From Magnolia sinica (Eukaryota > Streptophyta > Magnoliopsida > Magnoliales > Magnoliaceae): a stretch of 64,000 bases of DNA. This document shows, one piece after another, positions 44,530-55,755 of this stretch (within the stretch, counting starts at the first letter, position 1; the number at the start of each line of letters is the position of its first letter). Both the position numbers and the translations under genes were made by a program. The stretch covers positions 76,504,177-76,568,176 of the forward strand of contig NC_080582.1 in NCBI RefSeq assembly GCF_029962835.1, given 5' to 3'. The notes under the pieces were generated by a model. It was not told the DNA's origin and did no database searches. It was given only the letters and a program-made list of their open reading frames with translations.

Positions 44530-46320
44530 CAAACCAAACAATGGAATTATTGTTGGATTCCATAAATTTTCATTACTACTTAAGGATTCTATAGGAATTT
44601 TTAATGTCCACAAGGTTTTTTTTTCTTGTTCTTTTCATTCCACAGGGAGGTTGTTAGATTGACTCTTTCATTTACCAAAAAGTGAGCAAACATCTGAGGT
44701 GGTTTGTTCAATTGCTGCCACTCTAATAAATGAAGTGGCTTGATATTCTACATGTGGAGTGATCATGGGAAGGCCCACCAAATGAAAAGTTCAGATCAAA
44801 TTAAAGATGTCCATGTTGGCATATGTGGGGAAACATTTTGCAACATGGTCTAGTAGCACTTTCATTCAATGATAAAGAACAAAATCAAATTTTCTTGGCG
44901 CATGGCTTCATTTCCAAGAAAATCATTGCATTGACATCATAATGTGGGCTTTTAGTGGGCTTCGGTGAAAATAATTTAAGGTTATCATCTAGACGTGCCA
45001 ATAATTTATCTTTCGTATTTAAATGGTTGTCCCTTTTAACTAAAAAGTGAAAAGTTTGTTTATATTCTAATGTTGTTTTAATATTTTATATTATCAACCA
45101 CTATCGTATGCGCTTCAACCGTACCAGCAGGTACCAACATACCAAACAACGTTGGCAAGACCCATGTTTGGCCTTAAGCTAGAAATCGAGCCGAGCCAAA
45201 GCTTAAGTGGGCTGCACCACAGAGAACAATTGGGAGGAAAATATGTTGAAATTTGTGGTTTTTGAAAAAAAAAATTCAAATTTTCTAAAATTTGCCGTTG
45301 AAACATTTTTTGAAATTTCAAATGGAAGAGTGCGGTGTGTACTTTTTGCCCCACCTCAGAAATGATAGGAGAAGATTTGAGGTTTATATGTGGATGTGTT
45401 TGTAGTATTCTTACATGGAGTTCTGGAGACTATGACGCTCGGGTTGCACAGGAACACAGACGCGTTCGGGCACGGGCATGGGCGAGGGCGTGGGCAGTGT
45501 GGTTGTAGGAACTTAGGTGCGATGGGTCTGAACGGTTAGATCTTCTAATCCGTTGACCAAAATTGGCTGAAATTAATGAGCAATTGTCAGAAACGTTTTT
45601 CAAACGGTTCTAAACCATTGATGGCTACTTAGCAACGGTCCACTCCCTGACACCTATATAAACTGGACCATTCCGGTCTAAATTTCATAATCTCAAATAC
45701 AAATCTCTCCCTTTCCATTAGTAATTGAGAAGGGAGCGAATCACGCTTTAAGGACATCGTATATAAATTTTACGTGATTTAGCCTACTAAAACAAAATAA
45801 TTGAACTTTATTTCATTTTAATTTTAATTTTTTTAGTATATCCAACATAATTTTCCAACAAAATACTCATTCAAGAGACCATATTTTTTATAGGCCACCA
45901 GGAGTTCCCCAAATGATGAAGAGACCCTAAAAATTAGACCGATCGAAAACTCAAGTGAGTCGCACCATTTGAATTTGGATGTTTGAGTTATGATTTTACA
46001 CGATTTCGTATGGATTTCTGGCTCCCTTGTAAATATAAAAAGAAGCATGCTTGACAAGCTGACTTGAAGCCACATAGACATCACGATTATTACAGCCAAC
46101 CCTACCTGATTTTTATTTTTTGTGGCTTATTTTTTGCTCATAAAGAATCGAAAAGAAAATGATAAGAATCTGCCTTTGCAGTTTGAAGATGAGACCTTAA
46201 TGTTGAAGATACATCTACTAATTAAGGCCATGTTTGGATACTTGAATCCCAAGAAATTAATCTCAAGAAAAATGTAAAACTTTTTTTTTTGATTTGAAAT
46301 GCAATTATATTTGGGTGTTG
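44530..46320. other. 1.8 kb intergenic DNA, no gene seen
   Basis: No coding sequence is recognised. It is AT-rich except a GC-rich patch near 45420-45500 with GGGCACGGGCATGGGCGAGG. Short frames are without motifs. Confidence 0.5.
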
Positions 46321-46829
46321 ATGACTGTTAAGGGATTGATGAAGCAAATTTTGAATTCAAACCAAACACACGAAAGATAAACACAGCAAAGCATGCACAC
46401 GAATACACAATTTTACCTGGAAAACTATTGCAGAAAAAAATCACGGCATAAAACGACAACAAATTCATTATGAAAAACGAATTACGATAGATAGATCTTA
46501 CTTACAAATGTGAAACCCTTTCAAAAATCATAACCTCCTTTTAGAACAAGCCCTTCAATATTTCGATACCCTAATTTCATTTTTACACCCATATATACAT
46601 ATAGCATTATAATTGGAATACGAAATAATTCTTGCAATTATGTAAAACTGTGTGCACCGTCAATGTAAGCATTCGATCGATTGACACGCCCACTAATTGA
46701 ACAACCTTCAATCGATCGAGCATGAACGTGGGTAAAAGCATCCAGAAATTTAACCAATTAATTCAGAGTTTTCTCGATCAATCGATTCGACTTGTTGATT
46801 GATGAATAAGTCATTAAGTTCGTAGATGA
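46320..46829 (-). repeat. Copia-type LTR fragment
   Basis: On the minus strand, TCGATCGATTG-rich DNA is followed by a CTATATGTATATATGGGTG promoter-like block, then TTTGAAAGGGTTTCAC and TTTCTGCAATAGTTTTCCAG, the layout of an LTR of the SIRE/Maximus kind. Ends were not fixed. Confidence 0.45.
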
Positions 46830-47503
46830 TGTAGAGCGGGTCGCGGACAGTTACATGGCCAAGATGGATCAGAAAAGGCCCAGTTGACCACAGAAGTGAT
46901 CTAGACCATCGGACCTTAAATCAGGCATATCTTGCAATCTAAAATGAGTTATCTGACGTAAAATATATGATTTTGGGGGTAGAACGAGCTACTTTAGCCA
47001 ACTCGCTACGCGGGTTGCAGCCGAAATTGCGAAAAACCCCTGGATTGACGGTCGTTTCCCTATTTTAATTTCGTTTTTACTATAAATAGTAAGTTTTAGT
47101 TTGATTATAACTCTTCATCCGTCGGGCTTTAGGAGTTGCGCCCAACGTGAAAAGAGCTTAGAATAATTAGGAGAACGGTTTGGTGAAGCCAAATAGGACA
47201 CTTACTATTTTTGTGAAAACCTTGTGCACTAGTAGACATCACGACCGTCTATAAATAGTAAGTTTACTATTTATAGTAAGTCGCGGATTCTAAGAGTTTG
47301 AGTTGTAGTTTGATTCTAATTTCTTTCCCATTGCTTGGTAGCCCTATTTAAAGGGTTGTAAACTCGTTTTTATTGATCAATTAATCAATTTCGAATTTAT
47401 TAGAATTTATTTCTATTTTTTGCTTTCTTTCCTCGTGGATTCGAGAAGTCTCTGTGAGGAGTTCGGAGAAGCTCAGTGGATTCGGAGTAGTTATCCTCAT
47501 CAC
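46830..47503 (+). mobile_element. LTR-like dispersed repeat, family R (copy 3, near complete)
   Basis: Starts TGTAGAGCGGGTCGCGG, contains TTTACTATAAATAGTAAG (47080-47097) and the palindromic block TATAAATAGTAAGTTTACTA, continuing TTTATAGTAAG (47250-47280), then CCCTATTTAAAGGGTTGTAA (47341-47360) and ends at CCTCATCAC. Relative to copies 1 and 4 a 20-bp piece near the 3' end is deleted. The promoter-like block supports this orientation. Confidence 0.7.
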
Positions 47504-47507
47504 GTTC

Positions 47508-47508
<1 letters not shown>

Positions 47509-47540
<32 letters not shown>
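47509..47540. repeat. (TA)n microsatellite
   Basis: About 16 TA units, exactly at the joint between the family-R repeat and a minus-strand SINE region. Confidence 0.95.
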
Positions 47541-47542
<2 letters not shown>

Positions 47543-47619
47543 TCAAAAAAAGAAGAAGAAAAAAACGCACCTATTATTGCACCGAAGATTGAGATTTCTA
47601 TTTTTTTATTTTTTTATTT

Positions 47620-47745
47620 TATTTACACACGCACACATACCCCCACACACTCACACGGTTGCGGGATTTCACTGCCTATGGATACTTGAACCCTTGACCG
47701 GGTGTTGAAACGCCTGAGAGCCTACCACCGGAGCAAGAGTAAGCA
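47620..47745 (-). mobile_element. tRNA-derived SINE
   Basis: On the minus strand: CTCCGGTGGTAGGCTCTCAG (A box region), TTTCAACACCCGGTCAAGG, B-box-like AAGGGTTCAAGTATCC, then GTGTGAGTGTGTGGGGG and a tail (T-runs at 47595-47620). Same subfamily as 12050-12186. Confidence 0.7.
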
Positions 47746-48099
47746 TCCAAGATTGAGATTTCTATTCATGAAACGAACATAACTCCGGAAGATAAATCCA
47801 TTTTTCACCAAATAATAAAAATAATCAGTGCTTTTTCATTTTTAGACGTTGAAGTCCGTTTATCCAAATATAGCTAGAAGAATCCATATAACATTCCGAA
47901 TATAGAGTTAAGAGTACCAGAGGTGATGTATCTCAGTCACATGATTGTATAAGTTTTTTAACTTTCAAAATAATCCTAATTGGATGATCTTAGCGGTCCA
48001 ATTAGTGTCCATCGAGCCGATCACTGAAACTATAAATGGATAGTGGTGAGGATCATTTGATTACTGTGAAATGGGGCTATATATGCTCAATCTGCACGG

Positions 48100-48490
48100 T
48101 CCAGAATGGTCTACAACACCTGTTCTATGTGGAGATAGAAACAACCATGCTCTTTGGGGCCACCATGTTGTTTATGTGAAATCTACTCCGTCCATCAGGT
48201 GACAACCCATATCTTCACCGTACATGTAGTAGATCATCTATACAAAAACCCAAATGGTTTACAAAAAAACAATTTAAATTCATCTCAACCCTCTTAAGTT
48301 CAATGAACGTATTTTATGAAAGATATACTCAATGGTGCAGTTGGCGTCCCATCCCCATTGTTCCCTGTGGTGTGGTCCACCTGAGTTGTGAAGCTGGTTG
48401 ATTTTTGGGCCCACTGCCGAGGACCGTGGAGAACACCTGATGGACGGAGTGGATTTCAGCTACACAACATGTTGGGCCCCAAACGGCTTG
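48100..48490. repeat. Decayed inverted-repeat element
   Basis: GGGGCCACCATGTTGTTTAT, then CTACTCCGTCCATCAGGTG (48155-48203), pairs with CACCTGATGGACGGAGTGGA, then CACAACATGTTGGGCCCC (48434-48480). The right arm has CCTGTGGTGTGGTCCACCTG as in copies A-C. Tips are decayed and there is no duplication. Confidence 0.65.
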
Positions 48491-48604
48491 GGTTATGCAA
48501 CCCACGGGCAAAATCCTGCAGTTTGTATTGCGGCTGATTCCATCCATGGACATAATTTCTAGTTGGTGGGGCTCACCACCTTTTCCCTCGTGCGTTAGCA
48601 GTGG

Positions 48605-49131
48605 GGGAGTGGAGTAAGCGAGACCCCGGATCCATTGAGGTGGGTGGGACCCCTGATGTTGGGGCTCACAGCGATGTATATACCTTAAATACACACCGTC
48701 CAAACATTTTGAAAGCTTATTTTAGGGCATGATCTTAAAAATGAAGCTGACTCAAATCTTAGATGGACCACACCAAAGGAAACAGTTGTGATTGAATCCC
48801 CACCATTAAAAACTTCATAGGGGCCACCGAATGTTTATTTGCCATCCAACCTGTTGATAAGGTCACAAAGATCTGGATGAAGAGACGACACAAATCTCAG
48901 CTTGATCCAAAAATTTTGTGGCCTACAAAAAGTTGTTAATGGTCGATTACCACCGTTTCCTGTATTATGGTCCACTTAGATTGGATATGCTTTATTTTTT
49001 TGGATGATAGGCTAAAATGAGTTTTCAATACGGATGGACGGCATGGATGTAGTCAAATACATTACAGTGGGCCCCACAGTCAGGAGTCCCACCCACCTCG
49101 GTGGATTCGTGGTCGCACCTAATCCGATCCC
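48605..49131. mobile_element. MULE-type inverted-repeat MITE, complete (copy C)
   Basis: The element is 527 bp. Left tip GGGAGTGGAGTAAGCGAGAC; right tip reads inward GGGATCGGATTAGGTGCGAC, then both carry GAGGTGGGTGGGACYCCTGA. Flanks TAGCAGTGG (48596-48604) and TAACAGTGG (49132-49140) form a 9-bp duplication with one change. The core matches copies A and B (GGACCACACCAAAGGAAACA). Confidence 0.88.
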
Positions 49132-49140
49132 TAACAGTGG

Positions 49141-50430
49141 AAGCTCTTCCTCCTATATATTTGCAATAGAATAAGGAAGAAACGGTGGTGTGATACTCGT
49201 TTAAGAGGGCCCACGGATAAGATTATATAAGAGGGAGAGAGTATTTATTTTGAGAAATGATCACCTACAGCCGGCTGCATGCAAACTTAGCATCCAACCC
49301 TTCTTTCCCACCAACATATCACTTATGCAGGAGATCTGAGCCATGTAAAATGGTGGACCCCACCACGTAGATCACCTGAGAAATCAGGTCGGTGCATTCC
49401 TTGACCAGGCCACAACATCTCAATCTACGGATGTTGCCCACGTGGTAAGCTGATCATCCTGATTTGCAAGACAGGTAGTCTTCACAGCAGGGCCCACCTT
49501 TTGCATGGATCAGATGTCCTACACGTGTGGTATGTAGGTGGAAAGATGGGGCCACCTGCTAAGTAATAGGTGCAGCCGTTTGGCCATCCGTTCTCTATGT
49601 TGTACTTGCATTCTTCTATCTTTAGACCGCCCATGTGTGGCCCACTAGACATGTTCGTGCTACAATCACTATTTCTGAGTGGTTTCACTATCATTGCGCA
49701 CCCATCATCACACTTTCAATCTTGTAAATCTATTAACACAAAACAAATGAGAGATATTTGGTCTTTCCATACTAAGAAAATGATACACTCCCTTGAAAAG
49801 GGATATGTGGTCCTCCTACCCTATGTGAAAATGGGTGGGCCCCACATTGCCGATGGCCCAAAAATCATGCCAGTGGGACCATAATAACGCATAACACGTA
49901 GGGAGATGTCACATCTGAATAAGCGGTTTGGATCACTGAAACAAGGAAAAGTCCAAAACCAATGGCTAGAATTCCAATGTATCTTAGTGCAATTTGTCAG
50001 AATGTAATCTTCTGTATGTCACCTTTATATTGGATTGCTGGAGAAATCTCCCCTCTTTTAAAGATGTGTGCCAGATTCCCCTACACAAGGAAGTTAACTT
50101 TTAGCAATTGATTATTAATTTACCCTTATCTCATATGCAACTAGGTACATGCTTGTGGCCCATTATAGTGCATGTTTCATCCAACCCATTGAGCATGGTC
50201 ACTCCATAAAAATAAGACACTGCAAAATCAGTCGGATCCAACCATTAGTTGGGCCATCATGGTGGAATATGTAGATTTTTAAGTGGTTGTCATTGATTTC
50301 TATGTTGTGGCTCACTTAATGATTTAATTAGTCTGTATTTTTTTGAGAAGGTTTGTTTGGATGTATTTAAAGGGAATTGGTGTATGACATTGGCAGCAAC
50401 AACTTTTATATATGGAAAACAAGATGGACT
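49141..50430. other. 1.3 kb intergenic DNA, no gene seen
   Basis: No coding sequence. GTGGACCCCACCACG, GGGCCCACCTTTTGC and similar words suggest eroded elements, without paired ends. Confidence 0.5.
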
Positions 50431-50715
50431 ATGTGAGTCCCTTCATGATGTATATGTTTTATCCATGCCATCCATTCATTTGGCCAGATCATTCTAGGGT
50501 ATGCCTAGAAAATTGAGATAGATCCAAAGCTCAAGTGTACCACATTATAGGAAGAACATTTAAATAGTTAGCATTTAATCTCCGGTATTTTATATAATGT
50601 GGCTAACTTGATCTTTGAATTTGCCATATTTTTGGGCCTATGCCCTAACATGATCTGTACTAATGAATGGATGAAGTGGATATAACACACGTGTCATGGT
50701 GGCCCCACCAAGTTT
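50430..50715. repeat. MULE-type MITE, internally deleted (copy F)
   Basis: TTCATGATGTATATGTTTTA, then CCATGCCATCC, pairs with GGATGAAGTGGATATAACAC, then GTGTCATGGTGGCCCCACC. The middle is reduced to about 30 bp, so the two arms almost touch. Tips are decayed. Confidence 0.7.
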
Positions 50716-51139
50716 TGGTTTCAAATTATTATAAAATGATCGGCCAAACTCCTCTTCACTTTCAAACGTATGTAACTTTGTTTGATGTATGCGTTATGCT
50801 AATTTGAGAGAAATTACATGAAAATAAATATAATCACGTTAAAACAAAGGACTTTATTGTGAGTCCTTGGTTGACAGGTTAGATATCATTTATTTTAAAC
50901 CAACCCATGTGCAAAATAAAAGGTTAAGTAAGATGGGGACGTCCAGGTGGTTTGAGAGTCAACTTGAGCCCAACTCAACATTAAATAGGGTTAACCCATC
51001 GCCCAACCCAACATTAGGCCAACCATATCCCAACATTAACCTATCTTGAGTTAGGTTGGTTTGTACAAGTTGGGCTACATTGGTTCGAGCTAGATTGGAC
51101 AGTGCACTTTACTAGTATTAGAAATTTGGTATCTTGTAT

Positions 51140-52026
51140 TGTAAGGCCTATCCCCAAGACATATGATATTGTCCGTTTTGCCGAAGCTCACGGATTTAAA
51201 AACACGTCATCTGAGAAAAGGATGCTGGTAGCTCACTTAGGCCGGATCAGCCCCACCCACATTAGCACCCACCCCTTCAGATATTGTCCAACTAATTGTT
51301 ATCCGAGTGCGCAACGGTGGTTTTGTTTGTCACTAGACACAGGTTCACCTGTTATAGGCACGACGTGTCATGACTGTTAAGGAATGAACCTAACTTATAG
51401 TCACCACAACTTTGGATGACGCTTCCGATGTGGGACAAAGTTCCACCTTTACTGTTTACACGGTAGCCTGCTAGTCACGCAGTAGCCTGCCTGCCACCTT
51501 AAGGCTCGCTCACATATGTGCCCACCCATGTGTGCCCGCCCACATGTGACCATAGTGATGGGGCGTCACAATATCCCCCACTGAGGGCAGAGCCATCCTC
51601 GGCTTTGATACCACTTGTAAGGCTCATCCCCACAACACATGATATTGTCTGCTTTGCCAAAGCTCACGGATTTAAAACGTATCATCTGGGGAAAGGATAC
51701 TGGTAGCTCGCTTAGGCCCGATCGGCCTTGCCCACATCAGCACCTACCCCTTCAGATATTGTCCAACCAACTGTCATCAGAGTGCGCAACGGTGGTTTTG
51801 TTTGTCACTGGACATAGGTTCATCTGTTTTAAGCATAACGTGTTATGACTGTTAAGGAAGGAACCCAACTTATAGCCACCGCAACTTCAGACGACGCTTC
51901 CGATGTGGGACAAAGTTTCACATTCACTGTGTGCATAGTAGCCTGTCGACCACCTCAGGGTCCGCCCACATATGCGCTCGCCCACGTGTGTCTGCCCACA
52001 TGTGACCACAGTGATGGGGCATCACA
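51140..52026 (-). mobile_element. Miniature LTR retrotransposon with a 45-bp interior (TRIM-like)
   Basis: Two direct repeats (51140-51570, 431 bp; 51616-52026, 411 bp) read on the minus strand as LTRs starting TGTGACGCCCCATCAC / TGTGATGCCCCATCAC and ending GCCTTACA. Between them, minus strand, is AAG, then TGGTATCAAAG (51603-51613), complementary to the initiator tRNA-Met end and the usual Copia primer site, and then AGTGGGGGATAT, a polypurine tract directly before the next TGTGACG. The interior therefore holds only primer site and polypurine tract. Flanks TGTAT (51135-51139) and TATAT (52027-52031) form a 5-bp duplication with one change. The LTRs carry TTTGTCCCACATCGGAAG. Any movement would need proteins supplied by another element. 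Confidence 0.88.
51603..51613 (-). other. Primer binding site of the miniature LTR element
   Basis: TGGTATCAAAG on the minus strand differs from the common Copia primer site TGGTATCAGAG by one base and lies 2-3 nt after the LTR end. Confidence 0.8.
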
Positions 52027-52388
52027 TATATTATACACACATTAATATAATAATTCAAATGATGTAGGTGATAGAGGTTTTGAGTTTAGGTTGGGTTGGG
52101 TTGCCAAAGGCCTCAACCCATGGCCAACCCAACTCAGGAAGTTCAAGGATTTCTAGCCCAAGCACGATCCATCCTCAACCCAACCCAACTTGACCCAACC
52201 ATAATTTCAGGTGGGGCCAGTTGGTTCGGGTTGAGCCCAACCTCTGTCATAAAGTCTCCAATTAAGAGAGATAACTACAATAATCCAAAACAGAGGAGAG
52301 CTAAGTATAATTATCATATAATTGAGGAGAGGTAGTAGGTCCCATGGTGTTGTAGAGCGGGCCGCAGGCCTATTGACGCAGGGAAGGA

Positions 52389-53067
52389 TGTGATGAGGTC
52401 GATCACCGTCTTCCTCAAGGGTAACTACTCCCCATCCATAGAGCTTCTATGGACTCCGCACAGAGATTCCTCGAATTGATGATAAATAAAATAAAAATAA
52501 TTTCTAATAATTCAAAATAAATTGGTTGGTGATAAAAAATGAAATTACAATCCTTTAAATAGTAAACTCAAACCTAGGAAGAAGTTTTAGGCTCCAACTC
52601 AAACTCCTTAAAAACGTGACTTACTATAAATAGTTAATTTGCTATTTGTAGACTGTCATGATTCCTACTAGTTTTTAGCCAAAAATAGTAAGTGTCTAAT
52701 TTGGCCTCACCACGTAATTCTCTTAATTTTTCTATGCCCTTTCATGTTGGGCACGACTCCTAAAACTCAAAGGATCAAAAGTTATGATCGAATTAAAACT
52801 TACTATTTATAAAAATGAAAATAAAATGGACTTTTGACCATTGATCTAATGGAATCTTGCAAATCCAGTGTGGGCATATTGGTATAGCTAGGTTGGTTCG
52901 CTAAAGTAGCTTCTCCTACCTAAAATCATATATGTTACATTGAAAAAATCATTCCGGTTTATGAGATACAACTGTTTTAATGTTCTGATGGTCCTGATCA
53001 CTTCTGCCTCTAATCGGGCCTTCTTTGGTCCATCTTTCCCATGAAAGTGTCTGCGACCCACTCTACA
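52389..53067 (-). mobile_element. LTR-like dispersed repeat, family R (copy 4)
   Basis: The plus strand runs TGTGATGAGGTCGATCACCG to GACCCACTCTACA. It carries the partly eroded palindromic block ACTTACTATAAATAGTTAAT, continuing TTGCTATTTGTAG (52619-52651). Same orientation as copy 1. A tract at 53270-53625 resembles the promoter and U5 part of this family on the plus strand. Confidence 0.7.
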
Positions 53068-54830
53068 TCACCTATTCTTAGCACAACTGGACCGATAGAA
53101 GCTCGAATGGAAGCGGACATAGTCTGTTAGATCTGGGCACAGTCCTATGTAGGGCATGACATAATTGGGTCCCATGTGCGTTCGGATCGAAGAAATTCAT
53201 TCTATATATAGCGGGTACTGTTACACCCTTTTGTGAGAAAAAAAGTTCCTTCCAATTCAAAATCATAGTTTTAGGATATATCTCATTTGTTTTAGAGTTT
53301 TAGTATATGCAATTTTCTTAGAATTTATTTCTTTTCATGTTAGGAATCATTCGACATCATTAAATTAGGATTTCTTATTTTTAGTAAATGTTACTGTGCC
53401 AGATAAATTTTAATTTAGTCAAATTGGGACTCATAATTAGAGTTTCCCTTTCTATATAAGTGATGTAATAAGAAGTTTGAGCATTATTATTGATTAATAA
53501 AATTCTGAATTTCTTATTTTCTTCTCTTGTGGATTCAAGAATAACCTCATGAATTCAAGGTTTTGCACACTTGAAGTAGAAGGTGATAATCTTACTTATC
53601 ACACCCTTTCCCTGCGTCGCTTGAAACAAATCTAAGTATCATCCATTCCAATCAGGATTCTAAATCACTGCATTTATCCATGTGCCGATGTTAGCCATGC
53701 TCATCACCTCTGGATTACTTGAATAATCAAGTGTTGATTTCGAACTTATCTCATTTTTCTTCATTTTTCATTTTTTTAATTTATATCGACGGTCCTTTTT
53801 ATTTATTTATTCTTTTTAATCTTTTCATTATTTTCCAATCTTTTCATTATTCATGACATTTTTGTCGATCTCACTATTTTTAACTGGTTCTTTTCATCTT
53901 TTTAAGGTGGACAAAATTCTCCAGACTTGATTCTCAATATCTATCAATGATACACATACTAACAATGAGAAATTCTAGTATAATTCATATAAAGCAAATT
54001 GAATATGGCTTATGATTTAGATTAACATAATATTCAAACTTCCTATTAATCAATTAAATGTAAGAACTTAAATGATAGTCTACTCGGTTGATCAAACTCC
54101 AACAATTCAAAACTCAATCTTTATCTTATTATTATACTCAAAGCATTCTTAAATACACAAACTATCACTTTCCGAATAGGTTTTTAATTTGAGAAATTGA
54201 AAATTTTCAAAAATTTTGCTCAACAACTAAGAAAACACTGATTAGTTTACCTAATCCACACCCCAACCTAAAATCTACACTGTCCTTAATGTAAAAGATA
54301 TAAACATATAATGTACATGAGACAACGAAAAGAAAGGAGAAGTGATGGAAAGGTAATACCTGAAGAAGGATAATTGAAGCTTTTCCAAAGTTCTCAACAT
54401 GTAGATGGGTTAGCATGAAGATTAAACTCAAATTAAAACAACTATCCTAATCCTAGGAAAACAAGAAATCTAATCCTAATCTAACAATTATCCAAAGGCA
54501 ACGGTTCTTCCTCCCACAGTTATCTTAATAGATTTCTCGATAAAGTTTTCAACAAGATCATCAAGAAACTTACTTTGGAGTAAGTTTGGATGTCTTGGAC
54601 CGTCATCAGCCAGAGAAATCTAAGCACCTCATTAAATAATTTATTTTTTAGGTCTTAGGGGGTCCAAAGAGTGTATGTTTCACCTGCAACATAAAAATAT
54701 TCAATGTTAGTGGGTTGCAGTGAATAAGAGACCATAAACAATTGAATAACAGAAAATTCATTCGTCGTCGTCTCTTTAAAATTCAAAGTCTAGACTTCAA
54801 TTCAGAAAGCATCTCCTCCACCTATAATGG
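53068..54830. other. 1.8 kb AT-rich DNA, no gene seen
   Basis: At 53270-53625 lies an LTR-like tract (CCCTTTCTATATAAGTGATG; CTTGTGGATTCAAGAATAAC). The remainder shows no coding and no RT or integrase downstream of the protease gene that reads into it from the right. Confidence 0.45.
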
Positions 54831-55750
54831 TTAGAATTCAGTGTTAGTGGAAGGAGTATCATTAACTTCTTGGCCAATATTAGGCACTGGGACACAATCC
54901 GGCAAGGCATCCACTTTGTGTTGTATCATAGGATCGTTTGAATCCGCAAAATGTGCCACGCAAACTTCCAGAGATTCAGGAGTTTCAATTGAAAGAGGCT
55001 CATTATCTTCAAATGTATCAATCAAGTTTATTTCATAGGTCAGGTTCTCATCCTCTAATGGTTTGTGTAAATGAAACACATTCAGTTTTATAGTCATATT
55101 CCCAAAAGATATTTTCGTTATTCCATTCCGGCAATTTATGATGTCATTGGCAGTGGGTAGGAATGGCCAACCTAATATGATAGGAATTTGAGCGCGCATA
55201 TTTGGAACTGAGTGTGTGTCCAAGATGATGAAATCTATTGGATAGTAAAATCTATCAGCTTGTACCAACACATCTTCTACCATACCCCTCGGTATTCTAG
55301 TCGAGCGGTCAGCTAGTTGTAATCTTGTTTTGGTGGGTTTTAACTCACAAAGGCTTAACTGTTCATATACTGAGTATGGTATCAGATTAACACTTGCCCC
55401 AAGGTCTAAAAGTGATCTATAAACTCTGAAGTTTCTTATCACACATAAGATCGTAAGACTTCCAGAATCCTTATATTTTGGGGGGGAGTGTTTTGATTGA
55501 TTATGGCGCTCACTTGTTTAGTTAAAAATCCTTTCTTGTGTATGTTCAACTTTCGCTTTATCGCACACAGATCTTTCAGGAAATTAACGTAAGATGGGAA
55601 CTGTTTAATTGCATCCAACAAGGGGATGTTGATCTTGACTTGTTGAAAAACCTCTAAAATATCTTGATTCTCACTCGGCCTTTTTGATGTGATAAGACAT
55701 TGGGAAAATGGGGCCATCGGTATGTATCCCTGCGTGATTCTTTGTCATAT
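54831..55750 (-). pseudogene. Ty3/Gypsy gag end and aspartic protease
   Basis: On the minus strand, MAPFSQCLITSKRPSENQD, VKINIPLLDAIKQFPSYVNF and LKDLCAIKRKLN lead to a FLTKQVSAIINQNTPP block. A run of C (seven G on the plus strand near 55483) then shifts the frame by one base. In the next frame NFRVYRSLLDLGASVNLIPY carries the retropepsin active Asp (LLDLGAS), followed by LKPTKTRLQLADRSTRIPRG and the QIPIILGWPFL end motif. An acidic tail follows to 54831. No RT, RNase H or integrase follows. The 5' part of gag lies at 58930-59122, beyond a solo LTR. Confidence 0.85.
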
Positions 55751-55755
55751 AGAGC

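Noticed and set aside
48329-48703. 124-residue minus-strand open frame
   Set aside because: It crosses from the decayed inverted repeat at 48100-48490 into MITE copy C; no domain and codon use follows the repeat, so it is a chance frame.
51140-52026. Cassandra-type TRIM (carrying 5S rRNA promoter)
   Set aside because: I looked for the 5S internal control words in both LTRs and on both strands and did not find them.
54480-54830. Continuation of Gypsy pol (RT) after the protease
   Set aside because: Minus-strand frames downstream of 54831 show no RT motif and many stops; the element is truncated there.
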